A stretch of 64,000 nt of DNA from Spisula solida (lineage: Eukaryota > Mollusca > Bivalvia > Venerida > Mactridae), in contig OX365957.1 in the NCBI GenBank assembly GCA_947247005.1, positions 9,892,817-9,956,816 of the forward strand, in the 5' to 3' direction. The position numbers and the translations under genes were made by a program. Positions 10,998 to 21,620 of this stretch are shown here, piece by piece. The notes below the pieces were generated by a model. It searched no databases and was not told the DNA's origin. It was given only the letters and a program-made list of their open reading frames with translations. Within the stretch, counting starts at the first letter, position 1. Each line of letters begins with the position of its first letter.

Positions 10998-11690
10998 AGC
11001 TCCGCTGTGCGATTTCCAACCTCTTCAAAAAATAACACAATAACACATTTAGTACAGAGCAAATAATTTTTGGGGGAAAATGCAAAAAATAGTATTTTTC
11101 TACGATTATGACACACAATGTGTGTCTTGTAACATACTAAAAATCAAGGTCGATACTTCTAGTTAAAGTCGACTTTTTTTGGTAAAACTTTACAAAATAT
11201 AAAAGCAAAGCATGAATTTTTTGAAGCTATATACCACTTTGTCATTAATGGGTTTATTTGATAATAATACATTTTGATAGGTAGGTTGTCACTTGTAGTT
11301 TAAGATATCAAACATCATGTTCCATGTTGGTGCGCAAAATGCGATATTTTGGGGCAAAACCTTTAAAAATTTAGGGCGAAAATGCAACAATGCAAAAAAG
11401 TCGACTTTGACGTGTTTTCGCACAGTTACATTTTTGCATTGTTGTGGTGACTTTGTCGTGTTTTCGCATTGTTACATTTTCGCCACGAAGAAATAAAGAT
11501 ACGACAGATGTTTGATGTCGTATTGTCGCCCTTTATCTGTCGTATTTTCGCTTTTTCGCCACAACAATGCGAAAATGCAACAATGCGAAGATACGACAAA
11601 GGCGACTTTTTCGCATTGTTACATTTTCACATTTTCGCTTTGTTATGGCGAAAAAGCAAAACTACGAAATGGTATAAATCAGCCACCATA
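10998..11690. mobile_element. insertion inside the satellite array
   Basis: A 693-bp sequence unlike the satellite is flanked by ATATTTG on both sides (10991-10997, 11691-11697), a candidate 7-bp target duplication. Its right half is built of recurring words such as TTCGCATTGTTACATTTTCG, TACGACAAAGGCGAC and their complements, so it can fold on itself. No ORF, poly-A or clear terminal inverted repeat was seen. The family is unknown to me. Confidence 0.5.
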
Positions 11691-13108
11691 ATATTTGTAT
11701 ATTCATGTAATGAGTAATTTAGAAAATTTGTATGCTCATGGAATGTGTGAAGTATATTTGTATGTTCATGTAATGTGTGAAGTATATTTGTATGTTCATG
11801 GAATATGTGAAGTAAATCTGTATATTCATGGAATGTGTGAAGTATATCTGTATGTCCATGGAATGTGTGAAGTATATATGTATGTTCATGGAATGTGTGA
11901 AGTAAATGTGTATGTTCATGGAATGTGTGAAGTATATCTGTATGTTCATGGAATGTGTGAAGTATATCTGTATGTTCATGGAATGTGTGAAGTATATATG
12001 TATGTTCATGGAACGTGTGAAGTAAATGTGTATGTTCATGGAATGTGTGAAGTATATCTGTATGTTCATGGAATGTGTGAAGTATATCTGTATGTTCATG
12101 GAATGTGTGAAGTATATCTGTATGTTTATAGAATGTGTGAAGTATATCTGTATGTTCATGGAATGTGTGAAGTATATCTGTATGTCCATGGAATGTGTGA
12201 AGTATATATGTATGTTCATGGAATGTGTGAAGTATATCTGTATGTTCATGGAATGTGTGAAGTATATCTGTATGTTTATAGAATGAGTGAAGTATATCTG
12301 TATGTTCATGAAATGTGTGAAGTATATCTGTATGTCCATGGAATGTGTGAAGTATATATGTATGTTCATGGAATGTGTGAAGTAAATGTGTATGTTCATG
12401 GAATGTGTGAAGTAAATGTGTATGTTCATGGAATGTGTGAAGTATATCTGTATGTTCATGGAATGTGTCAAGTATATATGTATGTTCATGGAATGTGTGA
12501 CGTATATCTGTATGTTCATTGAATATGTTAAGTATATCTGTATATTCATGGAATGTGTGAAGCATACTTGTATGTTCATGGAATGTGTGAAGTAAATCTG
12601 TATGTTTATGGAATGTGTGAAGTATATCTGTATGTTCATGGAATGTGTGAAGTAAATGTGTATGTTTATGGAATGTGTGAAGTAAATCTGTATGTTCATG
12701 GAATGTGTGAAGTATATCTGTATGTTCATGGAATGTGTGAAGTATATCTGTATGTTTATAGAATGTGTCAAGTATATCTGTATGTTCCTGGAATGTGTGA
12801 AGTATATCTGTATGTTTATAGAATGTGTGAAGTAAATGTGTATGTCCATGGAATGTGTGAAGTATATATGTATGTTTATAGAATGTGTGAAGTAAATGTG
12901 TATGTCCATGGAATGTGTGAAGTATATCTGTATGTTTATAGAATGTGTGAAGTAAATGTGTATGTCCATGGAATGTGTGAAGTATATCTGTATGTTTATA
13001 GAATGTGTGAAGTAAATGTGTATGTTCATGGAATGTGTGAAGTATATCTGTATGTTTATAGAATGTGTGAAGTAAATGTGTATGTCCATGGAATGTGTGA
13101 GGTATATT
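11691..13108. repeat. 30-bp satellite, about 47 copies
   Basis: The unit is GAATGTGTGAAGTATATCTG plus TATGTTCATG. From about 11700 to 13108 every unit stays in the same 30-bp register, so variation is by substitution only. Near the right end (12811-13080) units alternate in 60-bp pairs, one with AAATGTGTATGTCCATG and one with ATATCTGTATGTTTATA. Because 30 is divisible by three and the unit lacks stops, long frames open on both strands (up to 532 codons on minus). These are by-products of the repeat. Confidence 0.95.
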
Positions 13109-13152
13109 TGTATGATCAGAAAAAAACTTTAAATGATTACTAACGTTTAATT

Positions 13153-14101
13153 TGCAACGTGCAATATCATTTCTACGCTGATGACTCATAATTATATATG
13201 GCACTCGCGTGATGAAACGCTGCAACGAATTTAAGCTTGTCTGCAGGACATCTTGAAATGGATGAAAGAAAATTTGCTGAAACTAAACGCTGACAAAACA
13301 GAGGTACTCCTCTTTGTACCGAAAAGGAATACTATTACCGCTGAAAGTCGGTGACGCTGTGATCAAACCAACGTCGATTGTGAAAAACCTTGGTGCCATG
13401 TTGGATTCACATTTGGACGTTATAATCACATCACTCCTGTGCTGAAGGATCTTCACTGGATACATGTACAATACCGAGTGGAGTACAAAGCACTGCATAA
13501 GTTCAAAGACTGCTTATGTCTCAAAATGACTCTATTCTTCTAGTTGTGCCGAGGGTGAGGACTGTCACGTACGGTGACCGATGTTTCGCAGCTGCTGCAC
13601 CGAAGCTCTGGAATGCACTGCCAACAGCACTCAGAGACAGTAAAACACTACCGTCATTCAAGGAAGCGCCGAAAACGCACTATTTTACAAAAGCTTATTC
13701 AGGCTGATTATGTGTTAAGATATTTACTTCTTAAAGAAAGTCAAGTTTGGAAATAGTATTTCCTTGAAGTCGGGGGTCTCCTTAAAGGAAGTATCACTAT
13801 TCCTTTCGAGTCAGTTTCTCGTGGCAGTGGTATGTAACGCTGCTCGAGAAACACCCATTTTTGGGGGGAAAATTGAGGGAGGGTTTTCTTTGTGTGATTT
13901 TTTTTCTTTGTATTATATTTACATGTATATATTATGCTTTCTTTATATATTATATAGTGTTGATTTATGAATTTGTCCTTAATATAGTTGTATGATTTAT
14001 GTATATTGTTTTAACCATGACTTAATCGTGATTGTACAGCACTTTTGAACGTGTGTGTACATAAAAAAGGGCTATATAAATATGGTACATGTATAATAAT
14101 A
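13153..14101 (+). pseudogene. L2-like LINE, 3' portion, internally deleted
   Basis: The frame carries HFYADDS (RT motif C, followed by an in-frame stop), LQDILKWMKENLLKLNADKT, VKNLGAMLDSHLD, then after a deletion the C-terminal segment SQNDSILLVVPRVRTVTYGD, AAPKLWNALPTALRDSK. The 3' UTR contains AAGGGCTATATAAATATGG and a short (ATA)n tail at about 14093-14101. The same family is present on the minus strand at 62458-64000. Stops, frame changes and deletion make it inactive. Confidence 0.88.
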
Positions 14102-14164
14102 ACGTTATTGATGCTTTAAAACTTTCTCTCCGTTACTAACCCATTTATCGCGTGTATTTTGTAT

Positions 14165-14352
14165 TCTATAGTTAAGAAATAAAAATCTGTTCGCGTATTT
14201 TGTCGGTGAATAAAACATTGGCAGGAGTTCGAATGCGGAAAAATTAAATCACGAGTGCGTATCACGAGTGATTTAATTTTCCGCATCCGAACGAGTGCCC
14301 GTGTTTTATTCACCGACAAAATACAAGAACAGAGTTTTTATTTCGATTCTAA
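14165..14352. repeat. foldback inverted repeat
   Basis: Arms of about 88 bp (14165-14253 and 14262-14352) pair with few mismatches around a loop of under 10 nt. They share TTTTGTCGGTGAATAAAACA and AAATTAAATCAC. The whole unit could extrude as a hairpin. Confidence 0.8.
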
Positions 14353-15803
14353 ATACGATAATATCTCGCACTATTTAACTGCGCGCATTCCATTGTCACC
14401 CATTTGACATTGAACATAATTCCACGCTGAAATTGAGTGGCTTATTAGCTTTTAAACATTGAAACAATTTTAATAACACGAGTATAGTGTAGCTATGTCA
14501 GGAAATGAAAAATATAAATGAATCGATTATCAGAAATTTATATGAATCTCAATATCGAGAGTATATTGGAGTTTCTAAAAATAGATGCGTCATAGCTGTA
14601 ACACTGGATTCTCGTGAAACTCGCGGTCCGTTAAAGTTTTACTATAAAGTTTACGTTCGTTCATTCATAAAAAGGTCATGTGATACGGGGCGTAATATGT
14701 AACAGCCAATTTGCTACCATGTTTTATGGGGGTAATAATAAATGGCCATGTCTGCTCTATGTTTAATGGATTAATCCGCAGATCGTGTTAGAATTATGTA
14801 TATATATGTATGTAGACAATGCACTTGTTACTAGTCTTCTGTTCTTAATTATAAGAACATACACCAGCTATTACCAGAGAATAATTACATGCACTACAAG
14901 AAAAATGCATTTGAAAAATGTAACTTATTTCGAGACAGGCAACGTTTTATTGTCTGATGATATAAGAATTTAATTTTTTAAAGTCAAGAAATTACATTCT
15001 GATATCAAAAATCAAATTATTGATATCAAGAGATGCTGGCCAATTTTTCTATAAAAAATCGAGTTCTTGATATCAGAAAATCATTTCTTTATATTAAGAA
15101 TTCGCTACTTTTTATCCACCAATAAGCCTCTCTAAAAAGTAAGCATGATAAGCTTTTTAATTACGTTTGACTAGGGTTTAAAGTCTGTATTATATTACCT
15201 GGACATGTCTGCATTAAATACTGCATCATCTGTATCCTTGCCGCACTGTTCAGCTTTGCAAGAAAGCCATTGTTCGTTGATTCACAGTCAGTCCTGGCAG
15301 TTACAGCGTCAGAAGTTGTTGATTGCACAATCCTCAACAGAAAATGATAAATTTAACATTTCTTTAACCCGTTTGAAAATAAACAGCCTTATAGTCGGGA
15401 GGTTGTGAAACTTGAACATGTAATGTGTACGTCTACGTAACATACTACATTGTATTGTTAGCATTTTGTCATCCAGGTACGGCAAACTCAAGCTTTTGTC
15501 ACACATGTACTCATTGAGTTTATGTAAATATTTATATCGATTAATGAAGAAAACATGATCCAACTGTCACAGATAGCTTCGAACACGTTCATTTCGCAAC
15601 CTCCCTAGATTTCCAACCAACGTCTTCAAATTTATTCGTATTTACTTTAGAAAATATTATTCCTTTTAGTTAAAATGATCAAATACATAATCAACACCAC
15701 AAATACAATAACTCATAAGACCGTAAAACATTGTACATTATTAGCTTTATATAATTTAATGTTTATCAGTGGTTTACCGCGATATAGACCTAACGGTGAA
15801 GTA
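14353..15803. other. non-coding stretch with GATATC-type repeats
   Basis: At 14985-15110 the words TTGATATCA and TTCTTGATATCAGAAA recur in direct and inverse orientation, typical of a decayed palindromic repeat. Short frames (14505-14702, 15205-15408) show no domain. Nothing else is supported. Confidence 0.4.
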
Positions 15804-16543
15804 CACTCGGCAAAACTTATAAGTACACACTTGTTCATTTGCCCATAGCTCGGTCAATGCGTGCATGATCGTGCTGAAAATTTCAACATATGTAGATTGG
15901 ATATGTAGAGTTACAATACAATCGATATTTTTAACATCTGATTTAAATTGTCACAAACAGAATAAACTAATGATGACAACAGCAGAATCTAAAGAAAACA
16001 CAATAATGCCGTGTGTTCATCGGGCGATTGTCAGGTTGCTAATGCACATATGGCCCCGCTGCGCTGATACAGTACAGTTTCAAGTCTATGTTTCTATCAC
16101 AGACACAGTAATAAAGAAAACAATGATAGGAACAAGCACAATTTAGGTTTAAAAATATCAATTTCTGATAAAAAATGCAATTTGGAACATGGTTAACTCC
16201 CCTTGACCATAATAATAAAAAATACTTTTAAAAGTAAAAAAACACCATGTTGTTGTTTGAAAAATCGAATTACTTTGTGTTTTTTAATTTGACAATAAAT
16301 CTAAAATTCAAATTTACCTAACATCAAAATATTTTGCAAATACGCGTCAATTTAACGGCCATTTTACGGTTTTTGACCTTTCATGGTCCAATGAACCGCT
16401 GTATTTAATTTTGAAGAAAAAACTTTTTTTATCCAGTCCTTTGATAGTCAATACCATGTACACAAACTTTCATGCAAAAATAATAAAAAATAAAAAAGTT
16501 ATAACGATAAAACGACGTGTGTACTTATAAGTTTTGCCGAGTG
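15804..16543. mobile_element. TA-flanked element, 'ACTTATAAGTACAC' family copy 1
   Basis: Terminal repeats CACTCGGCAAAACTTATAAG (from 15804) and the inverse ending at 16543 are near-identical for about 27 bp and flanked by TA. It is 740 bp with no transposase. It shares internal words with the element at 45304-46165, such as GTCCAATGAACCG-like and ACACAAACTTTC. Confidence 0.8.
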
Positions 16544-17121
16544 TATTATCCGAAAAGAATTTCACGACGAGAATTTTACTCAAACGGACAACTTTTAAAA
16601 TCGCCATGGGGGCGCCCAAATATGTTTATTGATAGAGGCGGCTATTTTATGTAGTACAAACCAAATTTCTCCCCTGGACGTGAAAGGACAAGTTACTGAT
16701 AGTTAATAAAATGAATAAATTTGTTTGCGTGGATATTGAAGATATTAATTGATACCTATATAAACACATTTAAATTCTTATTGATCCCACCATAAATGAC
16801 ATTTTTTGGATAGATAATGTTCGTAATTAAAATAAAAAATGTTTCCGTTTTAATAATTTAATTGCTGATCCCTTTTAGCGTAGACTAGCTGATGTGTCTA
16901 TTTTTTTACTACTGAACTGATCGCTAGTTTTATCGCTGGTTTTATTCGTTAATCAATGATGCTGATGTTTTTGCGTGAAAACAATAATATAGAGTTCTTA
17001 TTTATCAATTATAGATAATGAAAAGAAAATGAATTGCTGAAATTTATACATTAATTTGATTAAAAATATTTTGTACCGCCGGAGTTAGTCTATTTATAAA
17101 TTCTGTACTAGATAAAGACTT
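16544..17121. other. no recognisable feature
   Basis: AT-rich DNA. I see no gene, tandem repeat or element boundary. Confidence 0.45.
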
Positions 17122-17347
17122 GTTTAAAACGCGGTCAAACTACGGTGCGGCCGAATCTGCGGCAACATAATGGGTTGGCCCGGGTACTTGCTTCCAAAAG
17201 TTTAACGGTAACATATCAGTATTTTAGCAATTATTGTGATATTGTGCTGTTTATTTTGGTTGTATAAGTAATTTTCTAACGTTATGAACAATATATTGAT
17301 GATTTTAAAGTTGCTTGATTTGGCCGCAGTTTGGCCGCGTTTTAAAC
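17122..17347. mobile_element. small inverted-repeat element (GTTTAAAACGCGG ends)
   Basis: GTTTAAAACGCGGTCAAACT (from 17122) is mirrored by AGTTTGGCCGCGTTTTAAAC ending at 17347. The 226-bp element has no ORF. No target duplication is obvious. Confidence 0.6.
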
Positions 17348-17421
17348 ATGACGGCGGAAGTAGATATAGCATTGTTTTGATAAAATCTTATCAAAAATAG
17401 CCGCAAATAACTGATTAAACG
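17348..17421 (+). promoter_or_regulatory. possible TATA-less promoter upstream of candidate exon
   Basis: Between the end of the inverted-repeat element and the ATG lies GGCGGAAGTAG, an ETS/GABP-like core common in housekeeping promoters. No TATA box is seen. Weak evidence. Confidence 0.2.
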
Positions 17422-17699
17422 ATGCGAGTACTTGTTGAACAAGGAAAATCTTCTTTAATACTCACAACGAACGTAGAAATGCAATTTCATCAACATCCGA
17501 TACAGAGTTTAAACCTTGAATGTGAATTTGGTGAAAGTAAGTCACTGTTGTACTCGTACCGATTCGATCCAAAATGTTAAAAAATGTAAATAACTTTTGA
17601 ACAATGTTATGCATCTATTGTGCTTTGCTATTTCGTTTTTGCACGCCTATTGTTTACATCAGTACAAGGCATCGTGTGCTACACTGTGACTGTACAATA
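17412..17699. repeat. 288-bp direct repeat, left copy (LINE target duplication)
   Basis: Identical in length to 20341-20628 and differing at only two bases that I can find (TTGTACTCGTACC versus TGGTACTCGTGCC). The pair exactly brackets the LINE 17700-20340, so it is best explained as an exceptionally long target-site duplication. Confidence 0.9.
17422..17536 (+). CDS. candidate first coding exon (copy 1)
   Basis: An ATG opens 38 codons (MRVLVEQGKSSLILTTNVEM, then QFHQHPIQSLNLECEFGE) that run into a consensus splice donor, GAAA|GTAAGT, leaving one base of the next codon. Without splicing the frame stops at 53 codons. I do not recognise the protein and see no signal peptide or membrane segment. 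The identical segment is duplicated at 20351-20465, so a gene here would have two alternative starts around a LINE. It could equally be a chance frame with a chance donor. Confidence 0.35.
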
Positions 17700-20340
17700 T
17701 ATATATCTTTATTGACTCCATTTTCTGAAGATATACAGTGAAATAAATTCATGTGGTAATATAGATATAAACGGTTTTCAAGTACAATGTAAAGTATGCA
17801 ATGACATACATCCGCACACCCGCACGACACACACACATACACATACACACACTCAGAACCACATAATACACCCTTTTAGGCTGCATTAGCACATAGAATA
17901 GAATATAGTTGATTTGCATATTTAGTCCTGAAGAGGACTTTTTACAAAGCAACACTAATACAATGACATAACATAAATAACATGGTGATATATGACGGGG
18001 AAGTATGCGATATGATATTATACCAAATTAGAAGAATCTTTTATATATGTAACAGATGTATACATGTATGAGACGAATTAAGCCCGGATTCGGGAGAGAC
18101 GTTTTTTGTTGTTGAAAATTTACAGTTTATGTACTGATATTATATGTTCAGCACAACCTCTCTTATTATCCGAGAGATTGTACATTACATACAATATAAT
18201 TGTACAAAGAAACATAGCTTATGAATTACAAGTGTAAAGTGTTTCCAATTTAAAGTTTACCTTGTCGAAACGAAATACAAGGCATACTTAATGGTGTAAG
18301 GTTACATTTATAAATGATTTAAATAACATATTTGAAATAAAACTAAGATAACATATATACATACATACAAACATACAAACATAATTATAAACAGAACACA
18401 TAAATAAAGAAAGCTCGCATACATCAACATTCACTCTCAAGTCACACACACGCATGGTCACAGAACTTGTTCGTATACAGTCATTTGGTTCATCAATTAA
18501 GCAATAAACAAGCTGTTCACAAAATCAGCACATTTTATGAGGAAATTTGCATATTGCTCATAAGAGATCATTGATTGCAGTTCGTAGTCAATGCCACCGA
18601 GAAGGTAACTGATAAGTACATTATTATTAACGTTCGTGAGAAGCACACACACGTTCTCGTTCAGTCCATATACAGTCTGATTCACGAATAAATGTTTTCT
18701 GTGTTGTACAATGACGGATTCACACGAGAACAGAGTGTGATACAATTGATAACCAGTAAAGTTTCGGAGACACAAATGACACTGTGTTGGCTGGGTGACC
18801 GGAACGGCACAACACCATTTGGCCAATATCTTCATTAGTGAAAGACAATGTGGTCGTAATTTCGCAACTCTCCAAATGTTAGACACTGTTATAGAATTGT
18901 GCACTTGCGAGAATATTTCGAAGTCCGGGAATAATCTCATTCGGGTGTTCAGGTTAGTTTGTTCATGAGTATTGATGGCTTTCTGACACATTTATTCCAG
19001 GTTTGTTTATTTGGAAAACTACCATCAGCCATGAATATCTCTATGTTGTGTGTGAGGTTGTATTTCGCCAAGATGCGAACAATGTCTGGAATAAAATCAT
19101 GGTATGATTGCGATACACTAGCCTCGTGTTGAAATAGTCGATGTGTGAAAAGTTTGCTGATGAGGTCGCCAGGTTTGCAACGACATAAAGTACCGAAAAA
19201 CAGTAACTTTTGAAGATCAATATATCCCTCGATTGATGTGAAACCTAGTAGACTCGTCACCATATCGGATCTGTTAAGGTTCTGTAGACCTTGTGCATGT
19301 TTAAGACACAGATGGTGGGTGTGTTCGAGTTTCCTCAAGTTAGTCCGAGATATTGAATTCCACAGCTCGCAACCGAACAGAGCACGCGGTAGTACACACG
19401 TTTGGTATACCTTTGATACGGTCATGGGATTAGTTCCGACACTATTTGATAGGTAACTAGACATCGAAAAGAATGTCGAACGAATTGACTGTCTAGTATC
19501 GTCGATGTTATACGGCTGACGTCCACAGGTAGACTGGGTCAATCCTAAATGTACGTAACTGTCGGTTTCGGTGATGATTTGATTGCCATATCGAATACTG
19601 ATAGAGTTTTGAGTTCTATGCGATTTACGATCCATTACCATTGATGCACATTTAGATGGGTTGTAACTGTATCTCCAGTTATTCGCATATTCTTGGCAGA
19701 TGTCTAAAAGTTTTTGGATGCCATGTCTAGATGTTGAAAGAAGAACGATGTCATCTGCTTGCGTTGGTGCTCCCAAAGACATATCACCAATATGTAGACC
19801 ATAGTCTGAATTTTCTAGTTCATTTAACAGATTGTTCAAGAAGACAGTGTAGAAGAATGGCGCACAAATACTGCCCTGTCTGGTTCCCTGCTCGATGCTG
19901 TAAGGTTCTGATAATTTTCCATTGAATACTATACGGCTGGTTGAATTTCTCAGCATATTGTTTATGATTCGTAGAGGTTTTCCTTGAATACCGACATCGT
20001 TAAGTTGGTAAAGCAGTCCTGATATCCAGACTTTATCGAAAGCCGACTTTGCGTCCAAGAAACACGTGTACAACGGACTTCCACGTTCACAGCAGTAGTT
20101 CCTGGATTCTTGCAGTAGGAATGACACCATTTTGCAGCTTTTGCCTTTTTGGAATCCGTATTGAAGCTTATTTAGCGTAACACTGTTTGGTTTGTTCTCG
20201 ATTCTAGTCAATAGTAACTTTTCAAATATTTTGGAGATCACTGGTAATAAGGATATTGCACGATAATTGTTCGGGTCAGACAGGGGCTTGCCCTTTCCCT
20301 TATGCAGGGTCACAGTTAAACCTGTCTTGAATTTATCAGG
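17700..20340 (-). mobile_element. recent 5'-truncated LINE with 288-bp target duplication
   Basis: A non-LTR retrotransposon read on the minus strand. Its 3' end carries AATAAA (17708-17713 inverse) and a short TA-rich tail directly next to the left repeat. The 5' end is truncated at 20340 within the RT N-terminal region. The two flanking repeats differ by about 0.7 percent, indicating a recent insertion. Its 3' UTR occupies roughly 17700-18496. Confidence 0.9.
18497..20340 (-). pseudogene. LINE reverse transcriptase ORF, one frameshift
   Basis: The 454-codon frame (20313 to 18949) contains DPNNYRAISLLPVISKIFEK, LQYGFQKGKSC, motif A FLDAKSAFDKVW, motif B GTRQGSICAPFF and motif C QADDIVLLS, where most LINEs have YADD or FADD. 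It ends after NKCVRKPSILMNKLT. The next frame (18991-18497) overlaps it and continues with WRVAKLRP and a zinc-binding-like CHLC...H...C segment (QCHLCLRNFTGYQLYHTLFS). One frameshift around 18950-18990 therefore separates the RT from its C-terminal finger. The finger layout is common near LINE ORF ends. The absent N-terminus makes the copy incapable of autonomous movement. Confidence 0.9.
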
Positions 20341-20628
20341 TGATTAAACGATGCGAGTACTTGTTGAACAAGGAAAATCTTCTTTAATACTCACAACGAA
20401 CGTAGAAATGCAATTTCATCAACATCCGATACAGAGTTTAAACCTTGAATGTGAATTTGGTGAAAGTAAGTCACTGTGGTACTCGTGCCGATTCGATCCA
20501 AAATGTTAAAAAATGTAAATAACTTTTGAACAATGTTATGCATCTATTGTGCTTTGCTATTTCGTTTTTGCACGCCTATTGTTTACATCAGTACAAGGCA
20601 TCGTGTGCTACACTGTGACTGTACAATA
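20341..20628. repeat. 288-bp direct repeat, right copy
   Basis: Partner of 17412-17699, at the 5' end of the LINE. Sequence after 20628 (CGAGTTTAACAC) is unrelated to what follows the left copy, as expected for a target duplication. Confidence 0.9.
20351..20465 (+). CDS. candidate first coding exon (copy 2)
   Basis: Same 38 codons and GTAAGT donor as 17422-17536. The two base differences between the copies lie just past the donor, in the putative intron, so the encoded segment is identical. This copy lies 3' of the LINE and is the one closer to any downstream exon. No downstream exon was recognised in this window. Confidence 0.35.
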
Positions 20629-20804
20629 CGAGTTTAACACTATTGAAAACTGTTAAATAAATCTGAAATCTTTTAAAAGTTTAGTAACCAAAATGAAGAA
20701 ATATCACAGACTTATAATGACATTAGATTGATTCAATCGAGCTGGGCAGTCTTGGATGAGCATCGTTAATCGACAGATGCTTGTGAAATTCTTTTTAACA
20801 GTAT

Positions 20805-21215
20805 GTTGTCGATTATCTTCCTTATCCACATGACGGTCGTGCCAATTTTTTTCCTTACCCACATGACAGTCGTGCCAATTATTTTCTGTGTGAATTATTA
20901 TTATCTGACAGTCGTCCCGATTACTTTGGTTATCCGAACGACAGTCTTACCAATTATTTTCATTATGCGCATGATGGTCGTGCCAATTATTTTCCTTATG
21001 GGCATGACAGTCATGCAAATTATTTCAGTATCCGATCGACGGTTGTGCAATTTATTTTCCTGATGCGCAAGACGGTTGTGCCAATAATTGAATTATTTTC
21101 CTTATTTGCACGATGATTATACCGATTAATTTTCTTATCCTCACGTCGGTTGTGCCGATTATTTTCCTTATCCGCACGACAGTCAAGCCAATAACATTCC
21201 TTATCCACATGACAG
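20805..21215. repeat. ~33-bp minisatellite
   Basis: About a dozen degenerate units of the form TTTCCTTATCCGCACGACAG followed by TCGTGCCAATTAT. The open frames across it (20803-21063 plus, 21020-21208 minus) follow the repeat period and are not genes. Confidence 0.85.
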
Positions 21216-21221
21216 TCAAAA

Positions 21222-21297
21222 TGTTGTCAGTCCGAATGAATATTTGTCAGTCTGAATGAATATTTGTCAGTCTGAATGAATATTTGTCAGTTCGAAA
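21222..21297. repeat. 20-bp tandem repeat, four copies
   Basis: Four units of TTTGTCAGTCTGAATGAATA, slightly diverged at the ends. Confidence 0.85.
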
Positions 21298-21620
21298 AAA
21301 ATATTAAAATGAAAATAGACCTTTGTACCTTTTTTAATTGCTTTATTGAGAGCTAAATAATTAAGAAATGCATGTTTAGCTTTTAACATATTTAATAAGT
21401 GATTGCCAAAGGACCTAATTTGTTGTTTACCTTTTTACAATAACCTGAATGAGCATAGCTATAAATTTAACCTCTGTAAAGCTGAAATACCTCAAAATGA
21501 CAGCCAATATTTTCAGCTCCCAGAGTGAAGAAGAAAAATCCCTAGGTACAATGTAACTGCACCGTCATCCAATCCCAAGTCCTCATTTAAAATGCAGGAG
21601 GGCCTAATTGTGTATTTTTT

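Noticed and set aside
11627..13225. 532-codon minus-strand frame and several plus-strand frames rich in His/Thr or Val/Tyr decapeptides
   Set aside because: They arise because the satellite unit is 30 bp and lacks stops. All frames are open, there is no start context, and the 'protein' is the repeat.
15865..16146. 93-codon frame
   Set aside because: It lies wholly inside a non-autonomous TA element and has no recognisable domain.
20803..21208. Hydrophobic frame IIFLIHMTVVPI resembling a membrane protein
   Set aside because: It follows the 33-bp minisatellite period exactly. The opposite strand is open too.
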